This document shows positions 17,471-26,585 of a DNA stretch of 64,000 nt, one piece after another; the first letter of the stretch is position 1, and each line of letters starts with the position of its first letter. The notes under the pieces were generated by a model. It was not told the DNA's origin and ran no database searches. It worked only from the letters and a program-made list of their open reading frames with translations. The DNA is from Paenibacillus sp. JNUCC32 (GTDB lineage: Bacteria > Bacillota > Bacilli > Paenibacillales > Paenibacillaceae), in assembly GCF_014863545.1 (NCBI RefSeq), contig NZ_CP062260.1, positions 248,001 to 312,000 of the forward strand. Reading direction: 5' to 3'. Both the position numbers and the translations under genes were made by a program.

Positions 17471-17523
17471 CGCAAGCTCCTCATAGAGTAGAAATATAGA
17501 TTTCAGAGAGTAGAGGAGCTGCG
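17471..17523 (+). promoter_or_regulatory. Leader hairpin that could hide the ribosome binding site of the next gene
   Basis: The arm CGC-A-AGCTCCTC (17471-17482) can pair with GAGGAGCT-GCG (17513-17523): 11 pairs with one bulged A and a 30-nt loop. The right arm contains GAGGAG, the ribosome binding site of the ATG at 17530. Pairing would mask it. Confidence 0.45.
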
Positions 17524-17529
17524 TTTACA

Positions 17530-17817
17530 ATGAAAAAAAAGAAGAACAAGTTTAAACACACCGCATATTTATTGGTTGCACTCGGCATGCTGATATACGC
17601 CCTTCCGAGCATTTCTTTCGCCGGCGGGTTCTCTTGGGTTTCGCTGTTCGGTGCTGTCTGGGCAGGCTTTGCCCTGCTCGTGATCGGTTCGCATCTCTAT
17701 TATCTTATCGGAGTAGATGAGGCGAAGCAGAAAGCGCTGGACGCAATCCGCAAGGAGAAATTGAGCCAGTGGGAACTGAAATGGCCTGAGGAACAGAAGA
17801 GCCAGGAAGCCAATTAA
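17530..17817 (+). CDS. Small membrane protein, unknown function
   Basis: A 95-residue protein with a very basic N-terminus (MKKKKNKFKH), two hydrophobic helices (about residues 12-30 and 36-58) and a charged C-terminal tail (DEAKQKALDAIRKEKLSQWELKWPEEQ). Positive-inside charge places the N-terminus in the cytoplasm. ATG 17530 is 11 nt from a GAGGAG site that may be sequestered by a hairpin. A terminator follows. No family is recognised. Confidence 0.68.
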   Translation: MKKKKNKFKHTAYLLVALGMLIYALPSISFAGGFSWVSLFGAVWAGFALLVIGSHLYYLIGVDEAKQKALDAIRKEKLSQWELKWPEEQKSQEAN

Positions 17818-17848
17818 GTGCCGGATCACAGCGAGAGCTGCGATAAAC

Positions 17849-17914
17849 AAAAACCTCCCTTGAAGCCGATGCGGCTGGATTATCCATCCGCCATCCTTGA
17901 GGGGAGGTTTTTTT
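17849..17914 (+). terminator. Terminator with compound hairpin
   Basis: AAAACCTCCC (17850-17859) pairs with GGGAGGTTTT (17902-17911) and a T tract follows. Shorter dyads such as AGCCG/CGGCT lie inside the loop. Confidence 0.8.
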
Positions 17915-17996
17915 GGATTTGACGGGTATGGGAGCGTCAGCGGACGTGATATAATAGATACAGTATAGTACAGATAGTGTTATGGGGGTGTAACAG

Positions 17997-19331
17997 TTGG
18001 ACGTTCGGGATGATACGATTACAAAACACGAGCAGTTGGTTCAGTATATTGAAAGTTTGAAGGTGGGAAGCAAAATATCGGTGCGGCGGCTGGCCAAGGA
18101 GATGGGCGTCAGCGAGGGTACCGCTTACCGGGCGGTGAAGGAAGCGGAAAGCCTAGGCATCGTTGTCACGAAGGAACGGATCGGTACGGTTCGCGTGGAA
18201 CGGAAGCCGCGGAACATATCCGAGCAGCTTACGTTTGCCGATGTCGTTGAGATCGTGGAAGGACATGTGCTTGGCGGTGCCGAAGGGCTGAATAAAAGCC
18301 TGCACAAGTATGTGATCGGCGCGATGAAGGTGGAAGCCATGATCCGCTATATCGACGCCGGAAGCCTCATGATTGTCGGTAACCGCGAAGATGCCCATTC
18401 CCTGGCGTTAGAGCAGGGGGCAGGCGTGCTGATTACCGGCGGTTTCGGCACGAGCCGGGAAGTGAAGCTGCTGGCGGATCAGCTGGATCTGCCTATCATC
18501 TCGTCCCGACATGACACGTTTACGGTCGCCTCCATGATCAACCGTGCCATTTTCGACCGTTTAATTAAGAAGAAAATTATGCTGGTGGAGGATATCGCCC
18601 ATGATAAGCCCAAGAATCACCAGTTGAAAAACTCCGTCACCGTTCAGGAATTCAAACGGATTTCGCAGGAAACGGGGGAAAACCGGTACCCCGTCACGGA
18701 CGAATGGAACCGGGTCATCGGCATTGTCGGGGTTCGCGACGTGGAAGGGCTGGCCGAAACCCAGCCGATCGAGAAAGCGATGACCCGCAATCCGGTGACG
18801 GCCAGCATGAAGACCTCCCTTGCGTCAGCCGCGCAGATCATGATGTGGGAAGGGATCGATTTTCTGCCGATCGTGGATCGGAACCGCAAGCTGCTTGCCA
18901 CCGTCACCCGGAAAGAGGTGCTTGGCGCACTGCGGGATGCGCGAAACCAGCCTCAGCTCGGCGAGACGTTCGATCAGCTGATCTGGAACGGGATAGCGGA
19001 GGATCGGGATGAGGAAGGGCGATTGTTCTTCCACGGCTTTATCACGCCCCAGATGGCCTCGGAACTCGGAACGATTTCGCAAGGGGTGCTCACCACCGTG
19101 ATGAGCCAGGCGGCCGTGAAGGCCGCCAAGGATATCAGCGGCTGGGATCATGTCCTCGATCATCTGTCGACGTATTTCATCCGGCCTGTGCAGATCGAGG
19201 ATCCGATTGTCATTATGCCGAAATTGCTGGAGCTCAGCCGGCGTACCTGCAAGATGGAGATTGAAATCCAGCATCAGACGAGCCTGATTGCCAAAGCGGT
19301 CATGACGATGCAGGCGATCGATCACGGCTAA
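17997..19331 (+). CDS. ytoI: YtoI-type regulator: HTH, DRTGG, two CBS and hotdog domains
   Basis: A 444-residue multi-domain protein: an N-terminal helix-turn-helix (about residues 20-65, ISVRRLAKEMGVSEGTAYRA), a DRTGG domain (about 75-190, containing GAGVLITGGFGTSREVK), two CBS domains (about 205-315) and a C-terminal hotdog-like domain (about 325-440). This is the YtoI layout. It may sense a nucleotide or acyl ligand and bind DNA, but no ligand or target is known. TTG 17997 follows GGGGGTG. Its position next to ytpI, ytrI, ytrH and dnaE matches B. subtilis and supports the name. Confidence 0.85.
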   Translation: MDVRDDTITKHEQLVQYIESLKVGSKISVRRLAKEMGVSEGTAYRAVKEAESLGIVVTKERIGTVRVERKPRNISEQLTFADVVEIVEGHVLGGAEGLNKSLHKYVIGAMKVEAMIRYIDAGSLMIVGNREDAHSLALEQGAGVLITGGFGTSREVKLLADQLDLPIISSRHDTFTVASMINRAIFDRLIKKKIMLVEDIAHDKPKNHQLKNSVTVQEFKRISQETGENRYPVTDEWNRVIGIVGVRDVEGLAETQPIEKAMTRNPVTASMKTSLASAAQIMMWEGIDFLPIVDRNRKLLATVTRKEVLGALRDARNQPQLGETFDQLIWNGIAEDRDEEGRLFFHGFITPQMASELGTISQGVLTTVMSQAAVKAAKDISGWDHVLDHLSTYFIRPVQIEDPIVIMPKLLELSRRTCKMEIEIQHQTSLIAKAVMTMQAIDHG

Positions 19332-19352
19332 CGGGAAACTCTCCCGACTAAT

Positions 19353-19401
19353 AAAAAAGGGCACCCCGCTGGTCTTGTAGACCATGCGGGATGCCTTTTT
19401 T
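19353..19401. terminator. Bidirectional terminator between ytoI and ytpI
   Basis: A long stem (AAAAAAGG...CCTTTTTT outside, TGGTC/GACCA inside) has A and T tracts on both sides and can stop transcription of both convergent genes. Confidence 0.9.
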
Positions 19402-19415
19402 CAACTTAGCTTCAT

Positions 19416-19727
19416 TCAGCCGGCCGTCCGCGAATTCTTCAGTCTGCTGTAATAGGTGCGGCTTCGAATGCCGGCAAATATATTGAACGCGCCAAGCACC
19501 AAAAACGCTGCTTCTACTATGACAGCGGGCGTGGAGCCGCTGAACAGGAACATGCACACCAGCGAAAGGGAAACCAGCATAATGCCCATGCAGAGGTTCA
19601 TCATGGACATATGGATTCCGCGGTCGACCGGATCCGCTACTCGCCGTGCGCGAATGCTATACAGCGCGGCAGCTACGACGGACAGGACAAGGATAATGTA
19701 CAGGATATAGTGGATGACGGTTATCAT
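19416..19727 (-). CDS. ytpI: YtpI family membrane protein
   Basis: A 103-residue protein with three hydrophobic helices (about residues 3-22, 38-60 and 65-85) and a basic tail (RSRTYYSRLKNSR). Size, topology and place between ytoI and ytrI fit YtpI, a small membrane protein of unknown function. ATG 19727 has AAAGGAG 11 nt upstream; in-frame ATGs farther upstream lack a site. It is convergent with ytoI. Confidence 0.75.
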   Translation of the reverse strand: MITVIHYILYIILVLSVVAAALYSIRARRVADPVDRGIHMSMMNLCMGIMLVSLSLVCMFLFSGSTPAVIVEAAFLVLGAFNIFAGIRSRTYYSRLKNSRTAG

Positions 19728-19875
19728 GGAATGGAAGGCTCCTTTATATTCGGTAACATGCTCGCGATGTGGCAGAAAGTGTATGTTCATGTGCTGCTTC
19801 GTGATCAAAAGATGACTTTTTGAACAACCTCTAAAAGCATGTTAGATTCGATCATTTACAATAGTATGTATTGTA

Positions 19876-20379
19876 TCATGATCCCGTTGACTTTGCATCC
19901 AGATGATCGACGCCGACCCAGATTTGCAGCACGCCTTCCATGACGAGCATGGTCTTGATCTGGACCTTGTAATCTTTTTCCCGGACCGTATAGATTTTGT
20001 CGCTGAGGAGCGAACGGGTCAGCTTGCTGTCCGTATCGATATCAAACACGTTGCGGCCGCGAAGGGCAGCCAGATCGTCGCTCATAAGCCTGACGAGCTC
20101 TTTGATGATGACGGGATCAAGAGGCTCCCTGTCGTTTTGTTCGCTGCGGATCTTGATTTCCTTGATGACCGTGGATTGTTTATTGTATTTTTTTAACGAA
20201 TCGATATCTTTTTCATACTGCGTTATTTTGAGCTGCTGTTCCTGATTCGTTTCCCATAATTTATTGTAGGCTGCATGATAAACCGAATTGTAGAGGATGC
20301 TGCCGACGACCATCCCCAGCACGAAGATGGATGCGACCTGATAGAAGGGGCGGAATCGGTGGGCCGGAGGTACGCGCAT
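19876..20379 (-). CDS. ytrI: Sporulation membrane protein YtrI
   Basis: A 167-residue protein with a short cytoplasmic N-terminus, one membrane helix (about residues 13-33, YQVASIFVLGMVVGSILYN) and an external coiled-coil then globular domain (QEQQLKITQYEKDIDSLKKY; VGVDHLDAKSTGS). YtrI and YtrH are sigma-E-controlled proteins needed for efficient sporulation in B. subtilis. ATG 20379 lies 3 nt after the ytrH stop and its ribosome site is weak, so it is probably coupled to ytrH. Confidence 0.83.
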   Translation of the reverse strand: MRVPPAHRFRPFYQVASIFVLGMVVGSILYNSVYHAAYNKLWETNQEQQLKITQYEKDIDSLKKYNKQSTVIKEIKIRSEQNDREPLDPVIIKELVRLMSDDLAALRGRNVFDIDTDSKLTRSLLSDKIYTVREKDYKVQIKTMLVMEGVLQIWVGVDHLDAKSTGS

Positions 20380-20382
20380 GGA

Positions 20383-20709
20383 TCAGCTCCGGCTGGAGCA
20401 CACCCATTTGACCAGCTCGCTGCCCATATGTGCTCCAAGAAATGCAAAACCCAGATATAAAACCTGCTTGATGGCAGGGGACAGATTGCCGACTACCATG
20501 TTGCTTTCAATGACCCGCATCGGATCAATGGTGCCTCCGATGGCGGCGGCAAGCGCCCATATCTTAATCCGGTCGGCCACTTCTATCATGGTCAGGGTCG
20601 GGGGCTGCAGGGACAGCACGGCGCCCACGCCTCCCACCATGGCCCCCCCCAGCACGATGCCGAAGGCTATAAAAAAATCCAGGATCGCTTTGGATAAAAA
20701 AACGCTCAT
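20383..20709 (-). CDS. ytrH: Sporulation membrane protein YtrH
   Basis: A 108-residue membrane protein with helices at about residues 8-30, 48-62 and 78-98, and the conserved FGIVLGGAMVGGVGAVLS and AIGGTIDPMRVIESN segments. It is made in the mother cell and acts in spore formation in B. subtilis. ATG 20709 follows AAAGGAG with 10-nt spacing. A close match to a sigma-E promoter lies upstream (20779-20808). ytrH and ytrI form a two-gene operon divergent from dnaE. Confidence 0.87.
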   Translation of the reverse strand: MSVFLSKAILDFFIAFGIVLGGAMVGGVGAVLSLQPPTLTMIEVADRIKIWALAAAIGGTIDPMRVIESNMVVGNLSPAIKQVLYLGFAFLGAHMGSELVKWVCSSRS

Positions 20710-20778
20710 GCCCTCATGTCTCCTTTCTTCTCTCGGTGGATGTCAAGGCAACCGCCTGTCCACGTATTCCCTAGTTTC

Positions 20779-20808
20779 ATTCTATGGGCGGGCCTAGCGG
20801 GATTATGA
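20779..20808 (-). promoter_or_regulatory. Sigma-E-type promoter for ytrH-ytrI
   Basis: On the minus strand, TCATAAT (20808-20802) is followed by 15 nt and CATAGAAT (20786-20779). This agrees at most positions with the sigma-E pattern KMATATT-N14/15-CATACANT. ytrH is a known sigma-E target in B. subtilis, so sequence and context agree. Confidence 0.68.
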
Positions 20809-20887
20809 TAAAATGGTATAAAGACTTTTCAAGATATTTCTGAATTGATTTTAAATATACATGTACCGGCGAAAGGAAGGCGTTACG

Positions 20888-23800
20888 ATGAGCTCTTTCG
20901 TGCATTTGCACGTGCATAGTGAATACAGTTTGCTCGATGGAGCGGCACGTATCGGTGACCTGGTGCGGGAAGCGGCGGCGCTTGGCATGAAATCGCTGGC
21001 GCTGACGGATCATGGCGTGATGTATGGTGCCGTTCCGTTCTATAAAGCCTGCCTGGCGCAGGGCATCAAACCGATTATCGGCTGCGAGGCCTATATCACG
21101 GCAGGCTCCCGCAAGGAGCGGGGAAGCCGCAAGGACCAGCCGATCTATCATTTGATTTTGCTTGCCAAGAATGAGACCGGCTATCGCAATTTAATGAAGC
21201 TGTGCTCGATCGGGCATTTGGAGGGGTATCATTACAGACCCCGAATCGACATGGAGGCGCTGGCCGCCCATCATGAAGGCATCATATGCCTCAGCGCCTG
21301 CTTGGGAGGCGAGGTTCCCCAGCATCTGCTTCATGGACGCGAAGCGGAAGCGAAAGCTGCCGCGCTTCGTTATCAGGCGATTTTTGGAGAAGACTACTAT
21401 CTGGAGCTGCAGGATCACGGAATTCCGGAGCAGAAGCGCGTGAATCCCCAGCTGATTCAGCTAAGCCGCGAGACCGGCATTCCGCTGGTAGCGACCAACG
21501 ATGTGCATTATCTGACCGAGAGCGATGCCGAGGTTCAGGACGTCCTGATCTGCATCGGCACGGGAAAGACGGTCGAAGATGAAGACAGGCTGCAGATTCA
21601 GACGAATCAGCTTTATTTGAAGAGCGGCAGCGACATGGAGCGTCTGTATCCCCATGTGCCTGAAGCTATATTGAATACGGCTAAGATTGCGGACCAGTGC
21701 CATTTGGAGCTGGAGTTCGGCAAATCCATCTTGCCGGAATACAGCTCGCTTCCGGAAGGGAAGAATGCTGCGGAATATCTGCGGGATCTCTGCCTGAGCG
21801 GATTGCGGGAACGCTACGAAGAAACGGAACGGTGGCAGGATGAAGTGCAACGCAGCGAGCTGGAGCAGCGCCTTGATTATGAGCTCGGCGTTATCGAGAG
21901 CATGGGCTTCAGCGATTATTTCCTGATCGTATGGGATTTCATCGCCTATGCCCACCGGAAAGGCATCGCGGTCGGACCCGGAAGGGGTTCCTCGGCAGGA
22001 AGCCTAGTGGCTTATACCCTGCAGATTACCAATGTGGATCCGATGAAATACAAGCTGTTGTTTGAGCGCTTCCTGAATCCGGAACGGATCACGATGCCGG
22101 ATATCGATATCGATTTCAGCGATGAGCGCCGGGACGAGGTCATCGATTACGTGGTGGACAAATACGGGAAAGAGCATGTGGCCCAGATCATTACGTTCGG
22201 TACGATGGCCGCAAGGGCAGCCGTCCGCGACGTCGGGCGTGCGCTGAATGTGCCGTTCGGGGATGTGGACAAGGCGGCCAAGCTGATCCCTAACCACCTG
22301 GGCATCAGCATTGAAAGAGCGATGGAGCAAAGCCCGCAGCTGAAGGAGCAGTACGAAACAAAGCCGAAGGTACGCGAGCTGATCGACATGGCGATGAAGG
22401 TCGAGGGCATGCCGCGCCATGCATCGACGCATGCGGCCGGCATCGTCATTTCCAGGGAGCCCTTGACGGATGCGGTGCCGCTGCAGGAAGGCAGCGAGAA
22501 GACGGCGCTGACGCAGTATTCCATGGAGAATTTGGAGAGCGTGGGGCTCCTCAAGATGGATTTTTTGGGCCTGCGGACGCTGTCGATCATTGAGCGTACG
22601 CTGAAATGGATTCAAGAATTGACCGGCAGTAAGCTTGATTTCGAACAAGTGCCGGATGACGACCAAACGACTTACGAAATGCTGGGCCGAGGGGAGACCG
22701 CGGGCGTATTTCAGCTCGAATCCGCCGGGATACGGCGGGTGCTAAAGGATCTGAAACCTTCGGTGTTTGAGGATATCGTATCGGTGAATGCCCTGTACCG
22801 CCCGGGTCCCATGGAATTTATTCCGAAGTTCATTCAGGCCAAGCACGGCCGGATCGAGCCGGAATACCCCCATCCGGACCTGATCCCGATTCTGGGCGAT
22901 ACGTACGGCATTATCGTTTACCAGGAGCAGATTATGCAGATCGCTTCGACAATGGCGGGTTTCTCGCTCGGGGAAGCGGATCTGCTGCGCAGAGCGGTAT
23001 CGAAGAAGAAACGCGAGGTGCTGGACCGCGAGCGCAGCCACTTCGTTTCAGGGAGCCTGAAGCTGGGCTATACCGAGGATGAGGCCAACCGCGTGTACGA
23101 CATGATCGTCCGGTTTGCCAACTACGGATTCCCGCGCGCGCATGCTGCCGCTTACGGCGTGCTGGCCTTCCAGACGGCTTATCTTAAGGCGCACTATCCG
23201 GTTCCGTTCATGGCTTCCATGCTGACAGCCGTCATGGGCAGCCATCGGAAGGTAGCCGAATACGTGCTGGAGGCGCGGCGCATCGATATCGAGGTCATGC
23301 CGCCGGACGTCAACGAAAGCGGGACGTATTTTACGCCGGTCATGAGCCGTTCTGCTGCCGAGGGCAGCGATAAACAGGCCGATTCTCCGGCCGGCGGCGG
23401 GATCCGATTCGGGCTTGCCGCCATCAAGAACGTCGGCACGCAAGCGGTGGAGAATATCGTCGAGATCCGGCGCGAAAAGCCGTTTGAAAGCCTGCTTGAT
23501 TTCTGCCGCCGCGTCGACCTCCGCGTATGCAACAAGCGCGTGATCGAGTCCCTGATCCAGGCGGGCGCCTTCGATTCCTTGCAGGGGCACCGCTCCCAGC
23601 TGGTCGCCATGCTGGACGAAACGGTGGAAGCGGCCGTGAAGTGGAGAAAGGAGCGGGATGATCTTCAGATTCAGCTCTTCGACTTCGTGGAAACCGCGAA
23701 TTGGGACATTGAATATCCGGACATCCCGCCTTATACCGCAAGTCAGCAGCTCGAATTCGAACGCGAGCTGCTGGGCATGTATTTGTCCGGTCATCCGCTG

Positions 23801-24613
23801 GACGGCTTTGAAGAGACGCTGACGGAGTCCGGAGCGGATCGGCTCATGGATCTGCATGAAGCGGAGGATGAGTCGATGGCTACGGTTGCCGGCATGGTGG
23901 TCTCGCTGAAGACCATTACGACGAAACAGGGAAAAGCGATGGCCTTCATGGAGTGCGAGGATCAAATCGAGCGCTGCGAGGTCGTTCTCTTTCCGGAAGT
24001 GTGGAAGCGCAGCGCGCATCTGATTGAAAAAGGCGCCCTGCTCGCGATCCGGGCGAAGGTCCAGCTGCAGGACGAAGGCTTCAAGCTGCTGGCCGAAGAA
24101 ATCGCTCCGCTTGAAGCGCAGACCCTGGGCCAGCTCGTTCGGCGGGGCAAGGTCCGGGGAACGCAGGGCGGCAGAGGCAGGGCCGAGGGAGCAGGCCGGA
24201 GCGCCGCGTCGGGCGCAACCGGCAAGCAGGCGGCTTCGGCCGGCGAACCAAAGGCCGTTCTGAATGCAGCGCAGCCGCTTGCCGCCACGAAAGGCCAAGA
24301 CCTGCCTCCGCTCGGAAAGGAAGTTTCGGGCATGAACCGAACGTCCGGGAAGGAATCTCGAGCAGGCGCATCGAATCCTAAAGCAGAGCAGCGCGTGTTT
24401 GTGAAAATAACGGCCGATGCGGAGCGATCGGAGATGCTGGTCAAGCTGAAAGAGCTTCTGCAGCGGCATCCGGGGCCTGTCGCAACGGTGTTGTTTTATG
24501 AACGAAGCCAGAAGGTGCTTGCGCTCAGCGATGCCTATCGGATCGAGCCTTCGCAAGAGCTCATTGCCGAAATGGAGAGCATGCTGGGCAAAGACACCGT
24601 TAAAGTGAAGTGA
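20888..24613 (+). CDS. dnaE: DNA polymerase III subunit alpha
   Basis: A 1241-residue replicative polymerase of the DnaE type. The order is an N-terminal PHP domain (HVHSEYSLLDGAARI, LTDHGVMYG), the polymerase core with GPGRGSSAGSLVAY and the catalytic aspartates in PDIDIDFSDERRDEV, the fingers (NALYRPGPMEFIPKF; YGFPRAHAAAYG), a helix-hairpin-helix region, and an OB-fold near residues 960-1070. Between the OB region and the C-terminal domain lies a linker of about 85 residues (roughly 1085-1168) rich in Gly, Ala, Arg and Ser. ATG 20888 has AAAGGAAGG upstream and is preferred to ATG 20861. Confidence 0.96.
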   Translation: MSSFVHLHVHSEYSLLDGAARIGDLVREAAALGMKSLALTDHGVMYGAVPFYKACLAQGIKPIIGCEAYITAGSRKERGSRKDQPIYHLILLAKNETGYRNLMKLCSIGHLEGYHYRPRIDMEALAAHHEGIICLSACLGGEVPQHLLHGREAEAKAAALRYQAIFGEDYYLELQDHGIPEQKRVNPQLIQLSRETGIPLVATNDVHYLTESDAEVQDVLICIGTGKTVEDEDRLQIQTNQLYLKSGSDMERLYPHVPEAILNTAKIADQCHLELEFGKSILPEYSSLPEGKNAAEYLRDLCLSGLRERYEETERWQDEVQRSELEQRLDYELGVIESMGFSDYFLIVWDFIAYAHRKGIAVGPGRGSSAGSLVAYTLQITNVDPMKYKLLFERFLNPERITMPDIDIDFSDERRDEVIDYVVDKYGKEHVAQIITFGTMAARAAVRDVGRALNVPFGDVDKAAKLIPNHLGISIERAMEQSPQLKEQYETKPKVRELIDMAMKVEGMPRHASTHAAGIVISREPLTDAVPLQEGSEKTALTQYSMENLESVGLLKMDFLGLRTLSIIERTLKWIQELTGSKLDFEQVPDDDQTTYEMLGRGETAGVFQLESAGIRRVLKDLKPSVFEDIVSVNALYRPGPMEFIPKFIQAKHGRIEPEYPHPDLIPILGDTYGIIVYQEQIMQIASTMAGFSLGEADLLRRAVSKKKREVLDRERSHFVSGSLKLGYTEDEANRVYDMIVRFANYGFPRAHAAAYGVLAFQTAYLKAHYPVPFMASMLTAVMGSHRKVAEYVLEARRIDIEVMPPDVNESGTYFTPVMSRSAAEGSDKQADSPAGGGIRFGLAAIKNVGTQAVENIVEIRREKPFESLLDFCRRVDLRVCNKRVIESLIQAGAFDSLQGHRSQLVAMLDETVEAAVKWRKERDDLQIQLFDFVETANWDIEYPDIPPYTASQQLEFERELLGMYLSGHPLDGFEETLTESGADRLMDLHEAEDESMATVAGMVVSLKTITTKQGKAMAFMECEDQIERCEVVLFPEVWKRSAHLIEKGALLAIRAKVQLQDEGFKLLAEEIAPLEAQTLGQLVRRGKVRGTQGGRGRAEGAGRSAASGATGKQAASAGEPKAVLNAAQPLAATKGQDLPPLGKEVSGMNRTSGKESRAGASNPKAEQRVFVKITADAERSEMLVKLKELLQRHPGPVATVLFYERSQKVLALSDAYRIEPSQELIAEMESMLGKDTVKVK

Positions 24614-24759
24614 CATGAAAATTTAAGAACGTTTCCCATCCCTCCCGCATACAATTAGGACACTACAGGAATGTTGGCCGAGTATTCGCCTGAAGAAAGC
24701 ACTTCACGGCGATGACCGTAGTGACAGAGCAACGGCCAAAGACGCGGGGGGGATTTGTG

Positions 24760-25254
24760 GTGTCAATCGACTTGGCAGAGAGCATGCTCAGCCGCAGAGG
24801 AGTCAGCGTAAACTCCATCGCGGATATTGTGTTGAAGCTTCAACAGCGCTACCATCCGACGCTAACCATCGAGCAGTGCGAGGAAAGCGTGCGGGCCGTG
24901 CTCGGGAAGCGCGAAGTGCAGTATACCCTGTATACGGGCATTGCGCTGGATGAGCTGGCGGAGAAGAAACTGCTGCCGGAGCCGCTGCAATCAATTATGG
25001 AGCAGGACGAACCGTTGTACGGTGTGGATGAGACCATGGCGCTCGGTGTCACGAGCATATACGGCATGATTGGACTGACGAGCTTCGGCTACCTGGATAA
25101 AGAAAAAATTGGCGTGATTGAGATATTAAATGAAAAAACGGACGGGATTCATGTGTTTCTGGATGATCTCGTTGCAGGCATTGCCGCCGCCGCTTCCTCG
25201 CGAATCGCGCATAACAATCCCGATGCGGCCCATTATACCGCGGGATCTGACTGA
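24760..25254 (+). CDS. Phosphatidylglycerophosphatase A family protein (YutG-like)
   Basis: About 164 residues. The PgpA/YutG family pattern is visible: VSVNSIADIVLKLQQRYHP, VLGKREVQYTLYTGIALDEL, EPLYGVDETMALGVTSIYG, FGYLDKEKIGVI and FLDDLVAGIAAAASSRIAH. PgpA enzymes remove phosphate from phosphatidylglycerophosphate. The YutG type is soluble and lacks the membrane helices of E. coli PgpA, so its activity is less certain. Start: GTG 24760 has GGGGGG 7 nt upstream. An ATG at 24712 would add 16 residues but has no ribosome site at a useful distance. Confidence 0.8.
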   Translation: MSIDLAESMLSRRGVSVNSIADIVLKLQQRYHPTLTIEQCEESVRAVLGKREVQYTLYTGIALDELAEKKLLPEPLQSIMEQDEPLYGVDETMALGVTSIYGMIGLTSFGYLDKEKIGVIEILNEKTDGIHVFLDDLVAGIAAAASSRIAHNNPDAAHYTAGSD

Positions 25255-25322
25255 TTTGCGCGAGTGTTGTCGAATCGCTGCATAAGGGTAAGGATTTGGC
25301 TTTCAGCCCCCTGCTCTCTTTG

Positions 25323-25351
25323 TTGAGGTAAAAACTGAAGTATGTTATCAT
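25323..25351 (+). promoter_or_regulatory. Sigma-A-type promoter upstream of the DUF2007-accDA genes
   Basis: TTGAGG (25323-25328) and TATCAT (25346-25351) are separated by 17 bp. It lies 60 nt before the small DUF2007-like gene and may serve accD and accA too. Confidence 0.5.
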
Positions 25352-25410
25352 TATCCATTATATCGGCTCAGGATATGCCTGTGGGACGAGATTAGGGGGA
25401 TCTGAAAGGC

Positions 25411-25599
25411 ATGTGGACGGTTATCTATATTGCGCCAACTGCAAAGGTGGCGGAAATGATCAAGACCAGGCTAACGGAAGAAGGGTTTTTGGTTCAAAGC
25501 CGTCCTGTGAATCTTTCCAAACAGCAGTTTGAGATTTTGGTACCCTCCGGAGAGCTTGAGGAAGTACAGGAAGTGTTGAATTCGATATTGCACCCCTAG
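25411..25599 (+). CDS. Small DUF2007-like protein upstream of accD
   Basis: A 62-residue protein with the beta-alpha-beta pattern of DUF2007-type putative signal-transducing proteins: WTVIYIAPTAKVAEMIKTRL, a second strand GFLVQSRPV and a C-terminal helix LEEVQEVLNSIL. The fold is ACT-like in size. ATG 25411 follows GGGGGATCTGAAAGGC. It lies 92 nt upstream of accD on the same strand, so it could be in the same transcript. Function is unknown. Confidence 0.68.
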   Translation: MWTVIYIAPTAKVAEMIKTRLTEEGFLVQSRPVNLSKQQFEILVPSGELEEVQEVLNSILHP

Positions 25600-25691
25600 T
25601 TTCATCTGGGTTACATAGCGAAGCTTAGCGTACGGATCGGCGATGTGCTATTGCGGCGGCCATTCAAATTTACGGCTGGAGAGGTGTAGTT

Positions 25692-26585
25692 GTGTTTAAA
25701 GACTTGTTTCAGAAAAAAAGAAAATACGCAACGATCCCATCGGAACGACTTGGGACGGCAGGGCAGCCTCAGGAAGGCGAACGCCCGAAACGGGAAATTC
25801 CGGAAGGTCTGATGAATAAGTGTGCCAAGTGCGGCACCATTCAATACAGCAAAGAGCTTGAGAAGAATCTGAAGGTGTGTCAGGAGTGCGGGCATCATAT
25901 GCGCTTGAACGCGGTTGAGCGGATTGCCATGACGCTGGATGAGACAGGCTTTGAAGAGTTTGACGCGGAGATGATCTCGGTGGACCCGCTCAAGTTTCCG
26001 GGATATGCGGCCAAGCTGGAGCAGCAGAAGATGAAATCCGGACTGCATGATGCGGTGATTACCGGCCAAGGCTCCATTCTGGGCCAGCCCGTTGTGGTGG
26101 CCGTGATGAGTTTTGACTTCTTCACGGGAAGCATGGGCTCCGTCGTTGGGGAAAAAATCACCCGTGCGATCGAGTTTGCGACGGACAAGCGTTTACCGCT
26201 CATTATTTTCTCCACTTCCGGCGGCGCCCGGATGCAGGAGAGCATTCTCAGTTTGATGCAGATGGCCAAAACAAGCGCGGCCCTGTCCAGGTTCAATGAA
26301 CTCGGCGGGCTCTACATTTCAGTGATCACGGATCCGACGACCGGCGGCGTGTCCGCCAGCTTCGCGACGCTTGGCGATATCAACATCGCCGAGCCGGGAG
26401 CCGTATTCGGCTTTGCGGGCCGTATCGTTATTGAACAGACCATTCGCCAGAAGCTGCCGGACGATTTCCAGACAGCGGAGTTCAATTTGGCGCATGGTCA
26501 GCTTGACATGGTTATTCATCGGAAAGATATGCGCTCCATGCTTGGTAAGCTGCTGGAGATGCATACCGTGAAAGGGGGATTCTGA
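25692..26585 (+). CDS. accD: Acetyl-CoA carboxylase carboxyltransferase subunit beta
   Basis: A 297-residue protein. The N-terminal zinc ribbon has two CxxC pairs (CAKCGT and CQECGHH, about residues 39-61). The carboxyltransferase crotonase-like domain follows, with [20 protein letters not shown] and [21 protein letters not shown]. With AccA it transfers the carboxyl group from biotin to acetyl-CoA, giving malonyl-CoA for fatty acid synthesis. GTG 25692 follows GGAGAGGTG. The stop overlaps the accA start by 1 nt (TGATG), so translation is coupled. Confidence 0.96.
   Translation: MFKDLFQKKRKYATIPSERLGTAGQPQEGERPKREIPEGLMNKCAKCGTIQYSKELEKNLKVCQECGHHMRLNAVERIAMTLDETGFEEFDAEMISVDPLKFPGYAAKLEQQKMKSGLHDAVITGQGSILGQPVVVAVMSFDFFTGSMGSVVGEKITRAIEFATDKRLPLIIFSTSGGARMQESILSLMQMAKTSAALSRFNELGGLYISVITDPTTGGVSASFATLGDINIAEPGAVFGFAGRIVIEQTIRQKLPDDFQTAEFNLAHGQLDMVIHRKDMRSMLGKLLEMHTVKGGF

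Noticed and set aside
17919..17955. TTGACG and TATAAT as a promoter for the ytoI gene
   Set aside because: The -10 is good but the spacer is 25 bp, too long for sigma-A; no alternative -35 fits.
23048..24616. 522-codon open frame antisense to dnaE
   Set aside because: It is a shadow of dnaE codon usage; it has no ribosome site and its translation is rich in His, Arg and Leu with no domain.
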